Assembly: GCA_028282805.1 (NCBI GenBank)
Contig: JANQHD010000053.1
Location: 1-47,638, forward strand
Source: Phycisphaeraceae bacterium
GTDB taxonomy: Bacteria > Planctomycetota > Phycisphaerae > Phycisphaerales > Zrk34
Reading direction: 5' to 3'
Length of the DNA stretch: 47,638 nt
Shown: in pieces, positions 9,965 to 18,437 of the stretch
Layout of the letters: each line of letters opens with the position of its first letter
Numbering within the stretch: the stretch's first letter is position 1
The notes under the pieces: model-generated
What the model was told of the DNA's origin: nothing
The model's input: the letters and a program-made list of their open reading frames with translations, nothing else
Databases searched by the model: none
Program-made: the position numbers and the translations under genes

Positions 9965-10281
9965 GGGTGGCCGCCTCTCTTGGAAGGTGGGTTATCGTAA
10001 GTCATCATCGGCGATTTGTCCGGGGTCCCTTGCGGCCGATAACCCCTTAAAACCGGGCAGATCGCGTGTTTTTCGGCGATATTTTCGCTTGCCTTTGCCC
10101 GCCCGTCGGGTACTTTTGGGTATCGCGGACCGGTCCTCGGCCCGCGCGCAAATCGGGTAGAGCAGAGAGGTTCAAGCTGTGTCATCGCATGGCTTGAGAG
10201 AGTGTGTGCCGGCGGTTGTTGTGTCGTCGGCTTGTAATTCGTGCAGCCAGTGGGAAGAGAAAGAGGCACTGGGAGCACGAG
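9965..10281. other. 317-base intergenic region between divergent genes
   Basis: No gene was found. It lies between the minus-strand ACT gene and a plus-strand PEP-CTERM gene. The best plus-strand promoter-like pair is TTGCCT (10089-10094), 16 bases, then TACTTT (10111-10116), which is weak. A TCAAGC/GCTTGA hairpin (10172-10197) lies in the probable leader. The last 30 bases are purine-rich and contain the ribosome binding site GGGAG. Confidence 0.4.
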
Positions 10282-11709
10282 ATGAAGTGGGTGCAGTTTC
10301 AATGGTTCGCCTGCGTGGTCGGCGTCGTCGCCCTCGCGTCGCAGGCGCACGCGCAGACCGCGGCGATCGGCCTGAACTTTACGGGCACGACGCGCGGCAA
10401 CGACTCGACGTTCAACCCGCCCGACAGCATGGGCGCCGTTGGCCCGAGCCACATCGTCGAGATGATCAACGGCCAGTACGCCGTGTACGATAAGGCTCAC
10501 GGCGGCACGCTCGACAAGCGCTCGCTCAACGACTTCTTCGACGCGTTCGGCCCGGGGTTCGACGGCCCGTTCACGTTCGACCCGCGCGTGATATACGACC
10601 CGTTCGCGCAGCGCTGGTACGCCACCGCCGTCGACAACGTCGGCGCGGCAAACAACATCCACATGGCGGTGTCGGTCTCCGCCAACCCGCTCGACGGCTG
10701 GCGCGCGTTCAAGGTCGATTCCGATTCCGACGACGACCGCTGGGCCGACTTCCCGCAGCTCGGCTACAACGCCGACGGCGTGGTGGTGATGGCGAACATG
10801 TTCACCGTGCCGGGTTCGGGCGCGAGCGGGTCGCAGGTGAGCTCCGTGATCGTGGGTAAGTCGGACCTGATCAACTCGGCGACGCCTTCGTTTACGCTGC
10901 TCGAAGACCAGAAGCAGAACACGGGCAGCTCGACCCAGCCAACGGTCGACCTCGACAACGTCGGCGGCGAGCTGCTCATGTTCAGTGCGCGGATCAGCTC
11001 GGTGAACCTGAACCTGCTCGGCGTGTCGAGGGTCATCGATCCCGCCTCCGCAACGCCAAGCATCTCGTCGTTCGGCCTGATCAATATCGACGACTTCGCC
11101 GACGCGCCAAACGCCGACCAGCCCGGCGCCAAGCCCAACCTCAACAGCGGCACCGACCGCATCCAGACCAGCGTGGTGCGCGTCGGCGGTTCCTTCTGGG
11201 GCGTGCGCAGCGGCGCAGACCCCGTGACCGGCAACGCCGGCGTCCAGTGGTTTCAGGTCGACGCCGCGACAAACTTCCTGTTCCACCAGGGGTTCATCTC
11301 CGAGTCGGGGCTTGACCTGATCTACCCGTCGATCGCCGTCAACGCGTTCGGCGACATCGTCATCGGCATGACCGGCTCGGGCGAGAACCAGTTCGCCAGC
11401 AGCTACGCGGTCGTGGGCAAGCAGCTCGACCCGCTGGGCCCGGTCGAGTTCGGCGACCTGATGCTGCTGAAGGCGGGCGTGAGCGATTTCGAGCGGCTCG
11501 ACTCACAGAACCGCAACCGGTGGGGCGATTATTCGTCGACGGTCGTCGACCCGTCAGACCCGCGGCGGTTCTGGACGTTCCAGGAGTTTGTCCACGACAC
11601 CGACCAGTGGGGCGTGCAGATCACCGAGCTGATCGTGCCCGAGCCGTCGGCGTTGGCGCTGCTGGGTTTGGGGGGTGTGGTGCTCGCGTCGCGGCGACGC
11701 CGGCCCTGA
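10282..11709 (+). CDS. PEP-CTERM exported protein of unknown function
   Basis: A 475-residue exported protein. The ATG at 10282 follows GGGAG and begins a clear signal peptide (FACVVGVVALASQAHA, cut near residue 25). An upstream in-frame ATG at 10204 would put 26 basic residues before it and is unlikely. The mature part has the segment 'PPDSMGAVGPSHIVEMING' and several repeated strand-like stretches (FDPRVIYDPFAQRWYATAVD, FPQLGYNADGVVVMANMF), suggestive of a beta-propeller. I recognise no catalytic motif. It ends with VPEPSALALLGLGG and a basic tail (SRRRRP), a PEP-CTERM sorting signal, but has no dockerin-like repeats, unlike the two large proteins upstream. Confidence 0.85.
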   Translation: MKWVQFQWFACVVGVVALASQAHAQTAAIGLNFTGTTRGNDSTFNPPDSMGAVGPSHIVEMINGQYAVYDKAHGGTLDKRSLNDFFDAFGPGFDGPFTFDPRVIYDPFAQRWYATAVDNVGAANNIHMAVSVSANPLDGWRAFKVDSDSDDDRWADFPQLGYNADGVVVMANMFTVPGSGASGSQVSSVIVGKSDLINSATPSFTLLEDQKQNTGSSTQPTVDLDNVGGELLMFSARISSVNLNLLGVSRVIDPASATPSISSFGLINIDDFADAPNADQPGAKPNLNSGTDRIQTSVVRVGGSFWGVRSGADPVTGNAGVQWFQVDAATNFLFHQGFISESGLDLIYPSIAVNAFGDIVIGMTGSGENQFASSYAVVGKQLDPLGPVEFGDLMLLKAGVSDFERLDSQNRNRWGDYSSTVVDPSDPRRFWTFQEFVHDTDQWGVQITELIVPEPSALALLGLGGVVLASRRRRP

Positions 11710-11860
11710 AGCACGATGAGCCCGGCCGGATCGCCGATCGGCGTCGCGCGTTCGCACCGCCGGGTGATGTGCGTTATCGTCGGGGCGCCCGGCCGCCGCA
11801 GTTGCCCGGTAAAACCCGCACGGTTATCGTCCGCCTAACGGATGAAAGGGTGTTTGTCGC

Positions 11861-12790
11861 ATGCACATCGCGGACATCTTCCAAGCGCACCGCGTCACGT
11901 TCAGCTTCGAGTTCTTCCCGCCGCACAGCGACACGGGCTGGGACGCGCTGTTCGCGACGGTGCAGGAGCTCGAGCCGCTGCGGCCGGCGTTCGTGTCCGT
12001 GACCTACGGGGCCGGGGGTTCGACCCGCGAGCAGACCCACGGCCTGGTGCTGCGCATCAAGCGCGAGACCTCGCTGGCGCCGATCCCGCACCTCACGTGC
12101 GTGTGCCACAGCGAGACGGAGGTCCGCGCCATCCTCGAGCGTTACGCCGGGGAGGGCGTGGCTAACATCCTTGCGCTCGGCGGCGACCCGCCGAAGGACC
12201 GGCCGGACTACGACCGCTCCGCCGACGACTTCAAGCACGCGACCGACCTGGTGCGTTACATCAAAAAGTTCAACGACGCCGGCCACCACCCCGACCGGCG
12301 CGGGTTCGGCATCGGCGTCGCCGGCTTCCCCGAGGGCCACCCCGCCACGCCCAACCGCGTGACCGAGCTCGACTACCTCAAGGCCAAGGTCGACGCCGGC
12401 GCCGACTACATCGTCACGCAGCTGTTTTTCAACAACGGCGACTTCTACGACTTCGTCGAGCGTTGCGAGGTGATCGGCATCGACGTGCCGATCATCGCGG
12501 GCATCATGCCCATCACGTCGCACGCGATGTTCAAGCGGCTGCCCGACCTGGCGGCGGGCGCGCGTTACCCCAGCAAGCTGCTGCGGCGCATCCTGCGCTG
12601 CGGCGAGAACGACGACGAGATCCGCCGCGTCGGCATCGACTGGGCCGGCCAGCAGTGCTACAAGCTGCTCGACCACGGCGTGCGCGGCATCCACTTCTAC
12701 ACGCTCAACCGCTCGACCGCGACGCGCGAGATCTTCCGCCGCCTCGGCGCCGACGACGCCGCCCAACTCGAAGCCCGCGCCGAAGATTGA
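11861..12790 (+). CDS. metF: Methylenetetrahydrofolate reductase
   Basis: A 309-residue FAD enzyme that reduces 5,10-methylene-THF to 5-methyl-THF, the methyl donor for methionine synthesis. Recognisable family blocks are SFEFFPPHS with the active-site Glu at residue 17, VTYGAGGSTR, ALGGDPP, GVAGFPEGHP, DYIVTQLFFN, GIMPIT and GIHFYTLNRS. The length matches bacterial MetF. The ATG at 11861 has a GAAAGGG site about 13 bases upstream. The 150-base upstream region contains no riboswitch that I can recognise. Two GC-rich palindromes lie immediately downstream. It is one of four folate genes in this window. Confidence 0.97.
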   Translation: MHIADIFQAHRVTFSFEFFPPHSDTGWDALFATVQELEPLRPAFVSVTYGAGGSTREQTHGLVLRIKRETSLAPIPHLTCVCHSETEVRAILERYAGEGVANILALGGDPPKDRPDYDRSADDFKHATDLVRYIKKFNDAGHHPDRRGFGIGVAGFPEGHPATPNRVTELDYLKAKVDAGADYIVTQLFFNNGDFYDFVERCEVIGIDVPIIAGIMPITSHAMFKRLPDLAAGARYPSKLLRRILRCGENDDEIRRVGIDWAGQQCYKLLDHGVRGIHFYTLNRSTATREIFRRLGADDAAQLEARAED

Positions 12791-12798
12791 ATCAATTT

Positions 12799-12862
12799 AG
12801 CCCCCGGCATGCCGGGGGCTATATACCAACAAGCACCGGGGCGAGCCCCGCGAGCCCCGGTG
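12799..12862. repeat. Two GC-rich palindromes behind metF
   Basis: The first, 12799-12820, is a perfect 22-base palindrome (AGCCCCCGGC followed by its complement). The second has CACCGGGGC (12834-12842) facing GCCCCGGTG near 12862. The first begins eight bases after the metF stop. Neither has a T tract, so they may be weak terminators, mRNA-stabilising hairpins or dispersed repeats. Confidence 0.6.
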
Positions 12863-12996
12863 GTTCACACCTGTGCTGCGCCGCGGCTATTTTGAGAATC
12901 ACTCACTTTTGGCTTTTTGGTAGCCGGGCGGTGCCACCGTTTGCGATAATTCTTGTGGGTAAAAGAAGTCTGTCAGACAACCGCGGAGGTAACGCC

Positions 12997-13206
12997 ATGA
13001 TCCGTTTAGACGAAGGCCAGTGCGGCTTGTGCGTGCATTTCGGCGAAGAACACCCCAGCGAACCGCAGCTGGTGCAGATGCGCCTGCGTCACGAAGCGCC
13101 GGAGCAGTACGTCGACGACTGCGGCGTGGAGGAGAACCACCGCATGCACCTGCGGGTCAGCGCGATCAGCGGCTGCGACCTGTTCGAGCCGGCCCCCGAT
13201 CGATAA
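12997..13206 (+). CDS. Small four-cysteine protein of unknown function
   Basis: A 69-residue cytoplasmic protein. It is well supported as a gene by a strong GGAGG (12985-12989) seven bases before the ATG. It has exactly four cysteines, C9-x2-C12, C42 and C60, with H14 and H51 nearby, so it could bind a metal in the manner of a zinc ribbon; that is an inference. There is no signal peptide or membrane segment. It precedes trpA by 69 bases on the same strand and may be co-transcribed with it. I do not recognise the family. Confidence 0.75.
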   Translation: MIRLDEGQCGLCVHFGEEHPSEPQLVQMRLRHEAPEQYVDDCGVEENHRMHLRVSAISGCDLFEPAPDR

Positions 13207-13275
13207 CGCGGGTAGCTGGTGAGACGGATGGCCACACGTTGCGGCTGGCGGCGGCGACCGATAGGCTGTCGCCTC

Positions 13276-14076
13276 ATGAACCGCATCGCGCAGACCTTCA
13301 CCGACCTCAAAGCCGGCGGGCGCAAGGCGATCATGCCCTTCGTCACCGCCGGCTTCCCGTCGCTCGAAGCGACGGCGGCGATCCTGCCCGCGGTCGACCG
13401 GGCGGGGGCCAGCGTTTGCGAGGTCGGCTTTCCCTTCAGCGACCCCGTGGCCGACGGCCCGGTGATCCAGGGCTCGATGACCGAGGCATTGAACGCCGGA
13501 TGCACCCCCGGCAAGGTGTTCGACGTGGTGCGCCGGGTGCGCGGCGAGGTGGCGATGGGGTTGGTGGCGATGGTCAGCTACTCGATCGTGTACCGCCTCG
13601 GCGTCGAGCGGTTCATCGCCGAGGCGAAGGATGCGGGGATCGACGGCTTCATCTTCCCCGACCTGCCGCTGGAGGAGGCGGCGGGCGTGAGCGAGAAGGT
13701 GTCCGCGGGGGGGTTGACCAGTTCGCTCTTGGTGGCGCCGACGAGCCCGCCGGACCGCGCGGCGCAGATCGCCCGGGCGTGCACGGGTTTCGTGTACGCC
13801 GTGGCACGCACGGGCATCACCGGCGCCAGCGAGGCGGCGCCCGAGGGGTTGGCCCAGCGCGTGGCGGCGCTGCGCGAGGTGACCGACCTGCCGATCGCGG
13901 TGGGCTTCGGCATCAGCAAGCCAGAACACGTGGCGGCGGTGGTCGCCCACGCCGAGGCGGCGATCGTCGGGTCGGCGCTGGTCAAGCAGGTCGACGCCGT
14001 GAAGGGCCAGCCGCCGGCGCAGATCGCCGAGCGCGTCGGCGCGTTCGTCGCGGAGTTGGCGACGGGCCTGGGCTGA
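13276..14076 (+). CDS. trpA: Tryptophan synthase alpha subunit
   Basis: A 266-residue TIM-barrel enzyme that cleaves indole-3-glycerol phosphate to indole and glyceraldehyde-3-phosphate, passing indole to TrpB. Catalytic E49 (SVCEVGFPFSDP) and D60 (VADGP) are at the same positions as in E. coli. The phosphate-binding ends GFGISKPEH and AIVGSALVK are present. The ATG at 13276 gives the family length; an in-frame codon 57 bases earlier would add a basic stretch. No clear ribosome binding site was seen. trpB is not adjacent, so the trp genes are scattered here. A strong terminator follows at 14222. Confidence 0.96.
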   Translation: MNRIAQTFTDLKAGGRKAIMPFVTAGFPSLEATAAILPAVDRAGASVCEVGFPFSDPVADGPVIQGSMTEALNAGCTPGKVFDVVRRVRGEVAMGLVAMVSYSIVYRLGVERFIAEAKDAGIDGFIFPDLPLEEAAGVSEKVSAGGLTSSLLVAPTSPPDRAAQIARACTGFVYAVARTGITGASEAAPEGLAQRVAALREVTDLPIAVGFGISKPEHVAAVVAHAEAAIVGSALVKQVDAVKGQPPAQIAERVGAFVAELATGLG

Positions 14077-14221
14077 ACCTCACACCACAACACGGCGCAC
14101 AGAAAAAGAACCCGCCGCCGGGGTGCGCGGGTCCCCTCTTCTCATGGTCCCAGCCTCTCTGGTTCCCAAAACTAGAGGGCCTCGCTCTCTCTCGATGCCC
14201 GGCGAAGGCCCTCTCGGTATG

Positions 14222-14242
14222 AAACGGTACACACCGTTTTTT
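14222..14242 (+). terminator. Rho-independent terminator downstream of trpA
   Basis: AAACGGT (14222-14228), a 4-base loop ACAC, then ACCGTTT (14233-14239), followed by Ts to 14242. Two further hairpins lie between trpA and this site (ACCCGC/GCGGGT at 14110-14132 and GAGGGCCT/AGGCCCTC at 14175-14213). Confidence 0.85.
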
Positions 14243-14290
14243 CCAGTTTTGTTACCTATACGTTAACCGCGCCGCAGCGCCGATGACAAG

Positions 14291-14326
14291 AAAAAACCGC
14301 CGTTGCGCAAAAGGCCCGGCGGTTTT
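14291..14326 (-). terminator. Terminator of the minus-strand PEP-CTERM gene
   Basis: Read on the minus strand, AAAACCGCCG (14326-14317) pairs with CGGCGGTTTT (14302-14293), followed by two more T. It begins 40 bases after the stop codon of the gene at 14366-15028. The plus-strand version also has four T and could act in both directions. Confidence 0.8.
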
Positions 14327-14365
14327 GGAATAACGCGATTCGCCTGTCAAGCAAGGCCTGTTTGT

Positions 14366-15028
14366 CTAACGATCCGACGCCCGCCCGCGACGCCGACGCA
14401 GCACCATCACCGGCAACGCCAGCAGCGCCGCCGACGCCGGCTCGGGCACCAGGATCGCCGCCGGCCCCGCCAGGCCGTTGACCAGCAACGCCGCGTCGCG
14501 CGACGAGAGGCGCGGCAGGCCCACCGCCTCACGCCCGCCCAGCCCGTAGTCCAGGTCCCACGTCATCACCTGCGGCGTGTCCAGCGTCCACGCGTCGTCC
14601 GGGTCGGCCAGGGTGACGTTTTCGATGAACGTCGGCTCGGCGCGGTCGGCCGGGTGGCGGTAACCGCCGTACAACAAACCGTCGACCGCCGCCAGCGCCT
14701 CGGCGAGCGATTCGTCTTCGTCACAAGGGGTTTGGCACGATGACCGCAGCGCCTTGCGCACATGGTCGACCAGCGCCCGCGCCTCGTCCAACAACTCGCC
14801 GCCGCGCCCCGGCTGCGTCGCCAGTTGCACCGCCTGCTCGACCGCGTCGGCCCACGTGAACCCGGCCACTTCGGTCAGCGTCTCCAGCGCCCGCGTCACG
14901 GCAACCGTGGGCTCCTGCGAGCCCGCGGCCGGCTGCTCGGCTTGCGCCCGCGACAGCCCTGCCGTCAAGCCGACCGCGCATGCACACCACAGCGCAAGCG
15001 CACGATTCGAACCCGATCGTACCATCAT
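14366..15028 (-). CDS. Small PEP-CTERM exported protein
   Basis: A 220-residue exported protein. I place the start at the first of two adjacent ATGs (15028) because GAGAGAGAG lies a few bases upstream and a signal peptide follows directly (NRALALWCACAVGLTAGLSRAQA); the longest open frame would begin at 15097. The middle is mildly helical and contains one Cys pair (SSCQTPCDE), possibly a disulfide after export. The C-terminus is VPEPASAALLAL with a strongly basic tail (LRRRRGRASDR), a PEP-CTERM signal. I do not recognise a function. It has its own likely promoter (15097-15126) and terminator (14291-14326). Confidence 0.75.
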   Translation of the reverse strand: MMVRSGSNRALALWCACAVGLTAGLSRAQAEQPAAGSQEPTVAVTRALETLTEVAGFTWADAVEQAVQLATQPGRGGELLDEARALVDHVRKALRSSCQTPCDEDESLAEALAAVDGLLYGGYRHPADRAEPTFIENVTLADPDDAWTLDTPQVMTWDLDYGLGGREAVGLPRLSSRDAALLVNGLAGPAAILVPEPASAALLALPVMVLRRRRGRASDR

Positions 15029-15096
15029 GACTCTCTCTCTCATGTCGCCCGGGCGCAAAGAAATGACAGCCCGAGCCCCAGTCTCTCTCTGGTCCA

Positions 15097-15126
15097 ACTA
15101 TACCTGTTGCATCGACCAGATGAGAA
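15097..15126 (-). promoter_or_regulatory. Putative promoter of the small PEP-CTERM gene
   Basis: On the minus strand TTCTCA (15126-15121), 18 bases, then TATAGT (15102-15097). The hexamers match a sigma-70-type consensus at four and five positions. The start codon is about 70 bases downstream. Confidence 0.4.
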
Positions 15127-15191
15127 GCACAATTTGGCGGGCGGGCGATTTTTAATCGCCGTAACCCGGTGAAATACCGGGGAATATGGCG

Positions 15192-15725
15192 CTAAACGCG
15201 TTCCAGCGTGAAAATGGTAAACGCGTGGGCGTGGTTTTCGTCGGCGGGGTGATCGGTGCGGCTGGCCTGTCGCCAGGCCGACGCGTCGTACGCCGGGAAG
15301 GTCGTGTCGCCGGCGACCTCGGCGTCGATCAACGTCAGGTACATGCGGTCCACCACGCCCGCGTCGAGGGCCAGCCGGTACACCTGCCCGCCGCCGATGA
15401 TGAACGGCTCGTCGTCGCCCGCCACCAGCGCCAGCGCCTCGTCGAGCGTCGCCACCACGTCGGCGCCTTGCGCTTCGTAGTCGGCCTGCCGGGTGATGAC
15501 GATGTTGCGCCGCCCCGGCAGCGGTCGGCCTTGCATCGCTTCCCAGTTGCCGCGCCCCATGATCACCGCGTGGCCCTGCGTCGTCGCCTTGAACCACTTC
15601 ATGTCGTCCGGCAGATGCCACGGCAGGTCGCCGTCCCGCCCGATCACCCCGTTGCGCGACATGGCGACGATCAATGAAACGATCTGCGATCTGCGATCTG
15701 CGATCTGCGATCGGTCTTCACTCAT
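15192..15725 (-). CDS. folA: Dihydrofolate reductase with a repeat-derived N-terminus
   Basis: DHFR reduces dihydrofolate to tetrahydrofolate, regenerating the cofactor oxidised by thymidylate synthase. Family blocks are present: SLIVAMSRNGVIG, LPWHLPDDMKWFK, VIMGRGNWEA, GRRNIVITR, FIIGGGQVYR and the final strand HAFTIFTLERV. With the ATG at 15725 the protein is 177 residues, about 18 more than E. coli DHFR. The excess residues before IVSLIVA come from a 7-base tandem repeat (15680-15714). GGAG lies 9-10 bases before the ATG at 15725; a GTG at 15731 and a TTG at 15674 (which gives a normal 160 residues) are alternatives. The gene follows thyA by 60 bases on the same strand, a natural pairing of functions. 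Confidence 0.93.
   Translation of the reverse strand: MSEDRSQIADRRSQIVSLIVAMSRNGVIGRDGDLPWHLPDDMKWFKATTQGHAVIMGRGNWEAMQGRPLPGRRNIVITRQADYEAQGADVVATLDEALALVAGDDEPFIIGGGQVYRLALDAGVVDRMYLTLIDAEVAGDTTFPAYDASAWRQASRTDHPADENHAHAFTIFTLERV
15680..15714. repeat. Heptanucleotide tandem repeat inside the folA start region
   Basis: Four perfect copies of CGATCTG followed by one CGATCGG. Because 7 is not a multiple of 3, the repeat is read in all three phases, encoding a stretch such as DRSQIADRRSQI upstream of the conserved DHFR core. Confidence 0.9.
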
Positions 15726-15758
15726 CGTCACGGCGCTCCGTTAACAGGCATAGATTGG

Positions 15759-15784
15759 ACATCGCCGATCGCACATCGCACATG
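15759..15784. repeat. Second heptanucleotide repeat, between folA and thyA
   Basis: Units ACATCGC, CGATCGC, ACATCGC, then ACATG. It ends just before the thyA stop codon (15786) and shares the CGATC core with the tract inside folA, so the two may have a common origin. Confidence 0.7.
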
Positions 15785-15785
15785 T

Positions 15786-16580
15786 TCACACCGCCACCGG
15801 GGCCTTGATGTGCGGGTGCGGTTCGTAGCCGACCAGCTCGAAGTCGTCGTAGCGGAAGTCGAGCAGGTTTTTCACGTCGGGGTTGAGCTTCATCGTCGGC
15901 AGCTGGCGCGGCTCGCGCGTCAGCTGCTCGCGCGCCTGGTCGAAGTGGTTGAGGTACAGGTGCGCATCGCCGAACGTGTGCACGAAGTCGCCCGGCTCGA
16001 GGTCGCACACCTGCGCCACCATCATCGTCAGCAGCGCGTAGCTGGCGATGTTGAACGGCACGCCCAGAAACACGTCCGCGCTCCGCTGATAAAGTTGACA
16101 GCTCAACCGCCCCTCCGCCACGTAAAACTGGAACAGCGTGTGGCACGGCGGCAGCGCCATCTGGTCGATCTGCCCCACGTTCCACGCGCTGACGATCAGC
16201 CGGCGCGAGTCCGGCGTCTGGCGGATCATCTCCACCACCTGTGCGATCTGGTCGACCTCGCCGCCGTCGTAGTTCGGCCAGCTCCGCCACTGCTTGCCGT
16301 ACACCGGCCCCAGTTCGCCGCGGTCGTCGGCCCACTCGTCCCAGATCGTCACCTTGTGGTCGTGCAGGTACTTGATGTTCGTCGCGCCCTGCAAGAACCA
16401 CAGCAGTTCGTGGACGATCGACCGCAGGTGCAGCTTCTTGGTGGTGATGCACGGGAACCCCGCGCCCAGGTCGAACCGCATCTGGTAGCCGAACACGCTC
16501 CGCGTGCCCGTGCCGGTGCGGTCGGCCTTCTCGACGCCGTGGTCGAGGATGTGCTGCATCAGGTCGAGGTACTGTCGCAT
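15786..16580 (-). CDS. thyA: Thymidylate synthase
   Basis: A 264-residue enzyme, the same length as E. coli ThyA, that methylates dUMP to dTMP with methylene-THF and yields dihydrofolate. The catalytic cysteine is C146 in [12 protein letters not shown]. Other family blocks are [53 protein letters not shown] and the terminal [15 protein letters not shown]. The start at 16580 gives the family length; the open frame reaches 16598 but without a better codon. No Shine-Dalgarno site is visible, and a TATGAT box lies just upstream. It sits between hslV (49 bases) and folA (60 bases), all on the minus strand. Confidence 0.97.
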   Translation of the reverse strand: MRQYLDLMQHILDHGVEKADRTGTGTRSVFGYQMRFDLGAGFPCITTKKLHLRSIVHELLWFLQGATNIKYLHDHKVTIWDEWADDRGELGPVYGKQWRSWPNYDGGEVDQIAQVVEMIRQTPDSRRLIVSAWNVGQIDQMALPPCHTLFQFYVAEGRLSCQLYQRSADVFLGVPFNIASYALLTMMVAQVCDLEPGDFVHTFGDAHLYLNHFDQAREQLTREPRQLPTMKLNPDVKNLLDFRYDDFELVGYEPHPHIKAPVAV

Positions 16581-16600
16581 GGCCCGATCATACCACAACG

Positions 16601-16628
16601 TTTAGCGACGGCCCGCGGGGCCGGGCTT
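16601..16628 (-). repeat. 3'-end palindromic element, copy A (after hslV)
   Basis: In the sense direction it starts AGCCCGGCCC and ends CGTCGCTAAA, with a GGCCC/GGGCC stem. It begins one base after the hslV stop codon. It differs from copy C by one base over about 27. Confidence 0.8.
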
Positions 16629-16629
16629 C

Positions 16630-17169
16630 CTACAGCGTTTGGACCGTGATGTTCGTGTTCGTGTACACGCAGATCTCGCCCGCCACGCCCAGCGCCTCGC
16701 GCACGATCAGCTCGGCGGGCATGTCGGTGTGCTTCAGCAGCGCCCGCGCCGCCGCGGTCGCGTACGCGCCGCCGGAGCCGATGCCGATGATGCCGTCCGA
16801 CGGTTCGATCACGTCGCCCTGGCCGCTGACCAGCAGCGACGCCTCTTTGTCCGCCACGGCGAGCAACGACTCCAACCGGCGCAGCATCCGGTCGGTGCGC
16901 CACAGCTTCGCCAGCTCGATCGCGGCGCGCTTGACGTTGCCGGGCGAGTCCTTGAGCTTGGTCTCGAACTTCTCCATCAGCGCGAACGCGTCGGCGGCGC
17001 TGCCGGCGAAGCCGACCAGCACCGCGTGGCCCGCCGCGGGTTCGAGTCGGCGGATCTTCACCGCGTCGGCCTTGGCGACCGTGTCGTTCATCGTCACCTG
17101 CCCGTCGCCGCCCAGCGAGACCACGCCGTCGCGACGCACACTCAGAATGGTGGTGGATCGTGTCTTCAT
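16630..17169 (-). CDS. hslV: ATP-dependent protease proteolytic subunit HslV
   Basis: A 179-residue threonine protease of the proteasome-like HslUV complex. Family blocks are [57 protein letters not shown] and the end EICVYTNTN. In HslV the residue after the processed start is the catalytic Thr; here MKTRS precedes the TT pair, so a 5-residue propeptide must be removed instead of a single Met. No hslU ATPase gene is in the window; in many bacteria hslU is adjacent. The start ATG at 17169 is the best-placed codon, directly in front of the conserved block. thyA follows 49 bases later. Confidence 0.93.
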   Translation of the reverse strand: MKTRSTTILSVRRDGVVSLGGDGQVTMNDTVAKADAVKIRRLEPAAGHAVLVGFAGSAADAFALMEKFETKLKDSPGNVKRAAIELAKLWRTDRMLRRLESLLAVADKEASLLVSGQGDVIEPSDGIIGIGSGGAYATAAARALLKHTDMPAELIVREALGVAGEICVYTNTNITVQTL

Positions 17170-17181
17170 GATGCAGATATT

Positions 17182-17250
17182 AACCACAGACCCGCAGAGA
17201 CACAGAGATATTTTTTGGATTGCCTCTGTGTCTCTGTGCCTCTGTGGTTT
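17182..17250. repeat. Long inverted repeat between hslV and the aminotransferase
   Basis: The left arm (from AACCACAGA at 17182) and right arm (to TCTGTGGTT near 17249) pair over 25 bases with 3 mismatches around a 16-19-base T-rich centre (ATATTTTTTGG). It fills almost the whole 103-base gap between two divergent genes, so it must overlap at least one promoter or leader. It looks like a dispersed repeat with CACAGAG units rather than a terminator. Confidence 0.8.
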
Positions 17251-17272
17251 ATCCCTCCGGTACACTGCCCCC

Positions 17273-18427
17273 ATGGACCTCGACCAGATCATTGCCGACG
17301 ACGCCCTGCGCCACGAGCTGTTTCCCGTGACCGCCGAGCGCATCTTCATGGCCCACGCCGGCGTCGCGCCGCTCAGCGGGCCCGCGGCCGTCGCCATCCA
17401 GAAGTTCGCCGACGCCGGCAGCACCGACTACCAGGAGCCGCCCGAGTTCTGGCAGCGGGTCAAAGACACCCGCCGCACCGCCGCCAAGCTCCTCGGCGCC
17501 ACCGAGCACGAGGTCGCGCTCGTCGGCCCGACCTCGCTCGGCCTCAACCTCGTCGCCCTCGGCCTCGACTTCCAAGGCGGCGACCAGGTCGTCTACTGCA
17601 CCGATGACTACCCCGCCAACGTGTACGCCTGGATGGAACTGGCCAAACGCGGCGTCGAGCCCGTGCCCATCACGCCCAACGACATGGGCGTCGTCACGTG
17701 GGAACTGGTCGAAGCGGCGCTCACCGACCGCACCAGGCTCGTCGCGCTCGCGTCGTGCAGCTTCGTCAGCGGTTACCAGCTCGACCTCGACACCATCGGC
17801 CGCGAGTTGCACACGCGCGGCATCCTGTTCTGCGTCGACGCCATCCAAACGCTCGGCATGAAACCGATGTCCGTCGAGCACATCGACTTCCTCGCCGCCG
17901 ACTCGCACAAGTGGTTGCTCGGCCCGACCGGCGCGGGCGTCTTCTACGTCGCCAAGCAACACCACGACACCCTGCGCCCCGCCGTGCTCGGCTCGTGGAA
18001 CGTCGTCAGCCCGCACTTCATCGCCCAACGCGACATCGACTTCTACCCCGGCGCGCGGCGCTACGAGTCCGGCACGCTCAACGGCCCGGGCGTCGTCGGC
18101 ATGAACGCTTCGCTGCAACTGCTCGACGAGATCGGCGTCGACGCGATCGACAAGCGTGTGTTACACCTCCGCCGGGGTTTGCTCGATGCGCTGCAACCGC
18201 TCGGGTTCGAGCCGTACGTCGAGCTCGACGAATCGAATGCTTGCGGCATCGTCACCTTCACCCACCCGATGCGCGACCTGAAAGAAACGTACGAAATGCT
18301 CATGGCTCACAACGTCAGCGCTTCGTGGCGTCACGACCGCGACATGAAACCCCTGTTGCGCTTCAGCCCGCACTTCTACAACACCGACGAAGACATCGCC
18401 CGCATTGCCGAACTGCTGGGCGGTTAG
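17273..18427 (+). CDS. Class V aminotransferase / cysteine desulfurase-like PLP enzyme
   Basis: A 384-residue PLP-dependent enzyme of fold type I, class V. The Schiff-base lysine is in [16 protein letters not shown]; the cofactor aspartate is in [10 protein letters not shown]; and a phosphate-binding GPTSLGLNL block lies upstream. The N-terminal phrase [11 protein letters not shown] and the active-site region lack the conserved loop Cys of SufS/NifS, so it is probably an aminotransferase or a related lyase and not a sulfur-mobilising desulfurase. Substrate unknown. The ATG at 17273 lies just after the long inverted repeat; a CTCC-rich leader is present but no good ribosome binding site. It stands alone on the plus strand. 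Confidence 0.88.
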   Translation: MDLDQIIADDALRHELFPVTAERIFMAHAGVAPLSGPAAVAIQKFADAGSTDYQEPPEFWQRVKDTRRTAAKLLGATEHEVALVGPTSLGLNLVALGLDFQGGDQVVYCTDDYPANVYAWMELAKRGVEPVPITPNDMGVVTWELVEAALTDRTRLVALASCSFVSGYQLDLDTIGRELHTRGILFCVDAIQTLGMKPMSVEHIDFLAADSHKWLLGPTGAGVFYVAKQHHDTLRPAVLGSWNVVSPHFIAQRDIDFYPGARRYESGTLNGPGVVGMNASLQLLDEIGVDAIDKRVLHLRRGLLDALQPLGFEPYVELDESNACGIVTFTHPMRDLKETYEMLMAHNVSASWRHDRDMKPLLRFSPHFYNTDEDIARIAELLGG

Positions 18428-18437
18428 TCGCCGCGGG

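Noticed and set aside
11710..11860. Possible SAM or related riboswitch in front of metF
   Set aside because: I could not fold any known SAM-riboswitch core from the sequence, and the region is only 150 bases without a clear terminator stem.
15680..15784. CRISPR-like repeats near folA
   Set aside because: Units are 7 bases long without spacers; they are simple tandem repeats.
16646..17272. Extension of the aminotransferase frame upstream to 16646
   Set aside because: It would run antisense through hslV and the inverted repeat; the ATG at 17273 starts the recognised domain.
17273..18427. Assignment of the PLP enzyme as a cysteine desulfurase (SufS/NifS)
   Set aside because: The loop cysteine that accepts sulfur is not visible near the C-terminus, and no suf/isc genes are adjacent.
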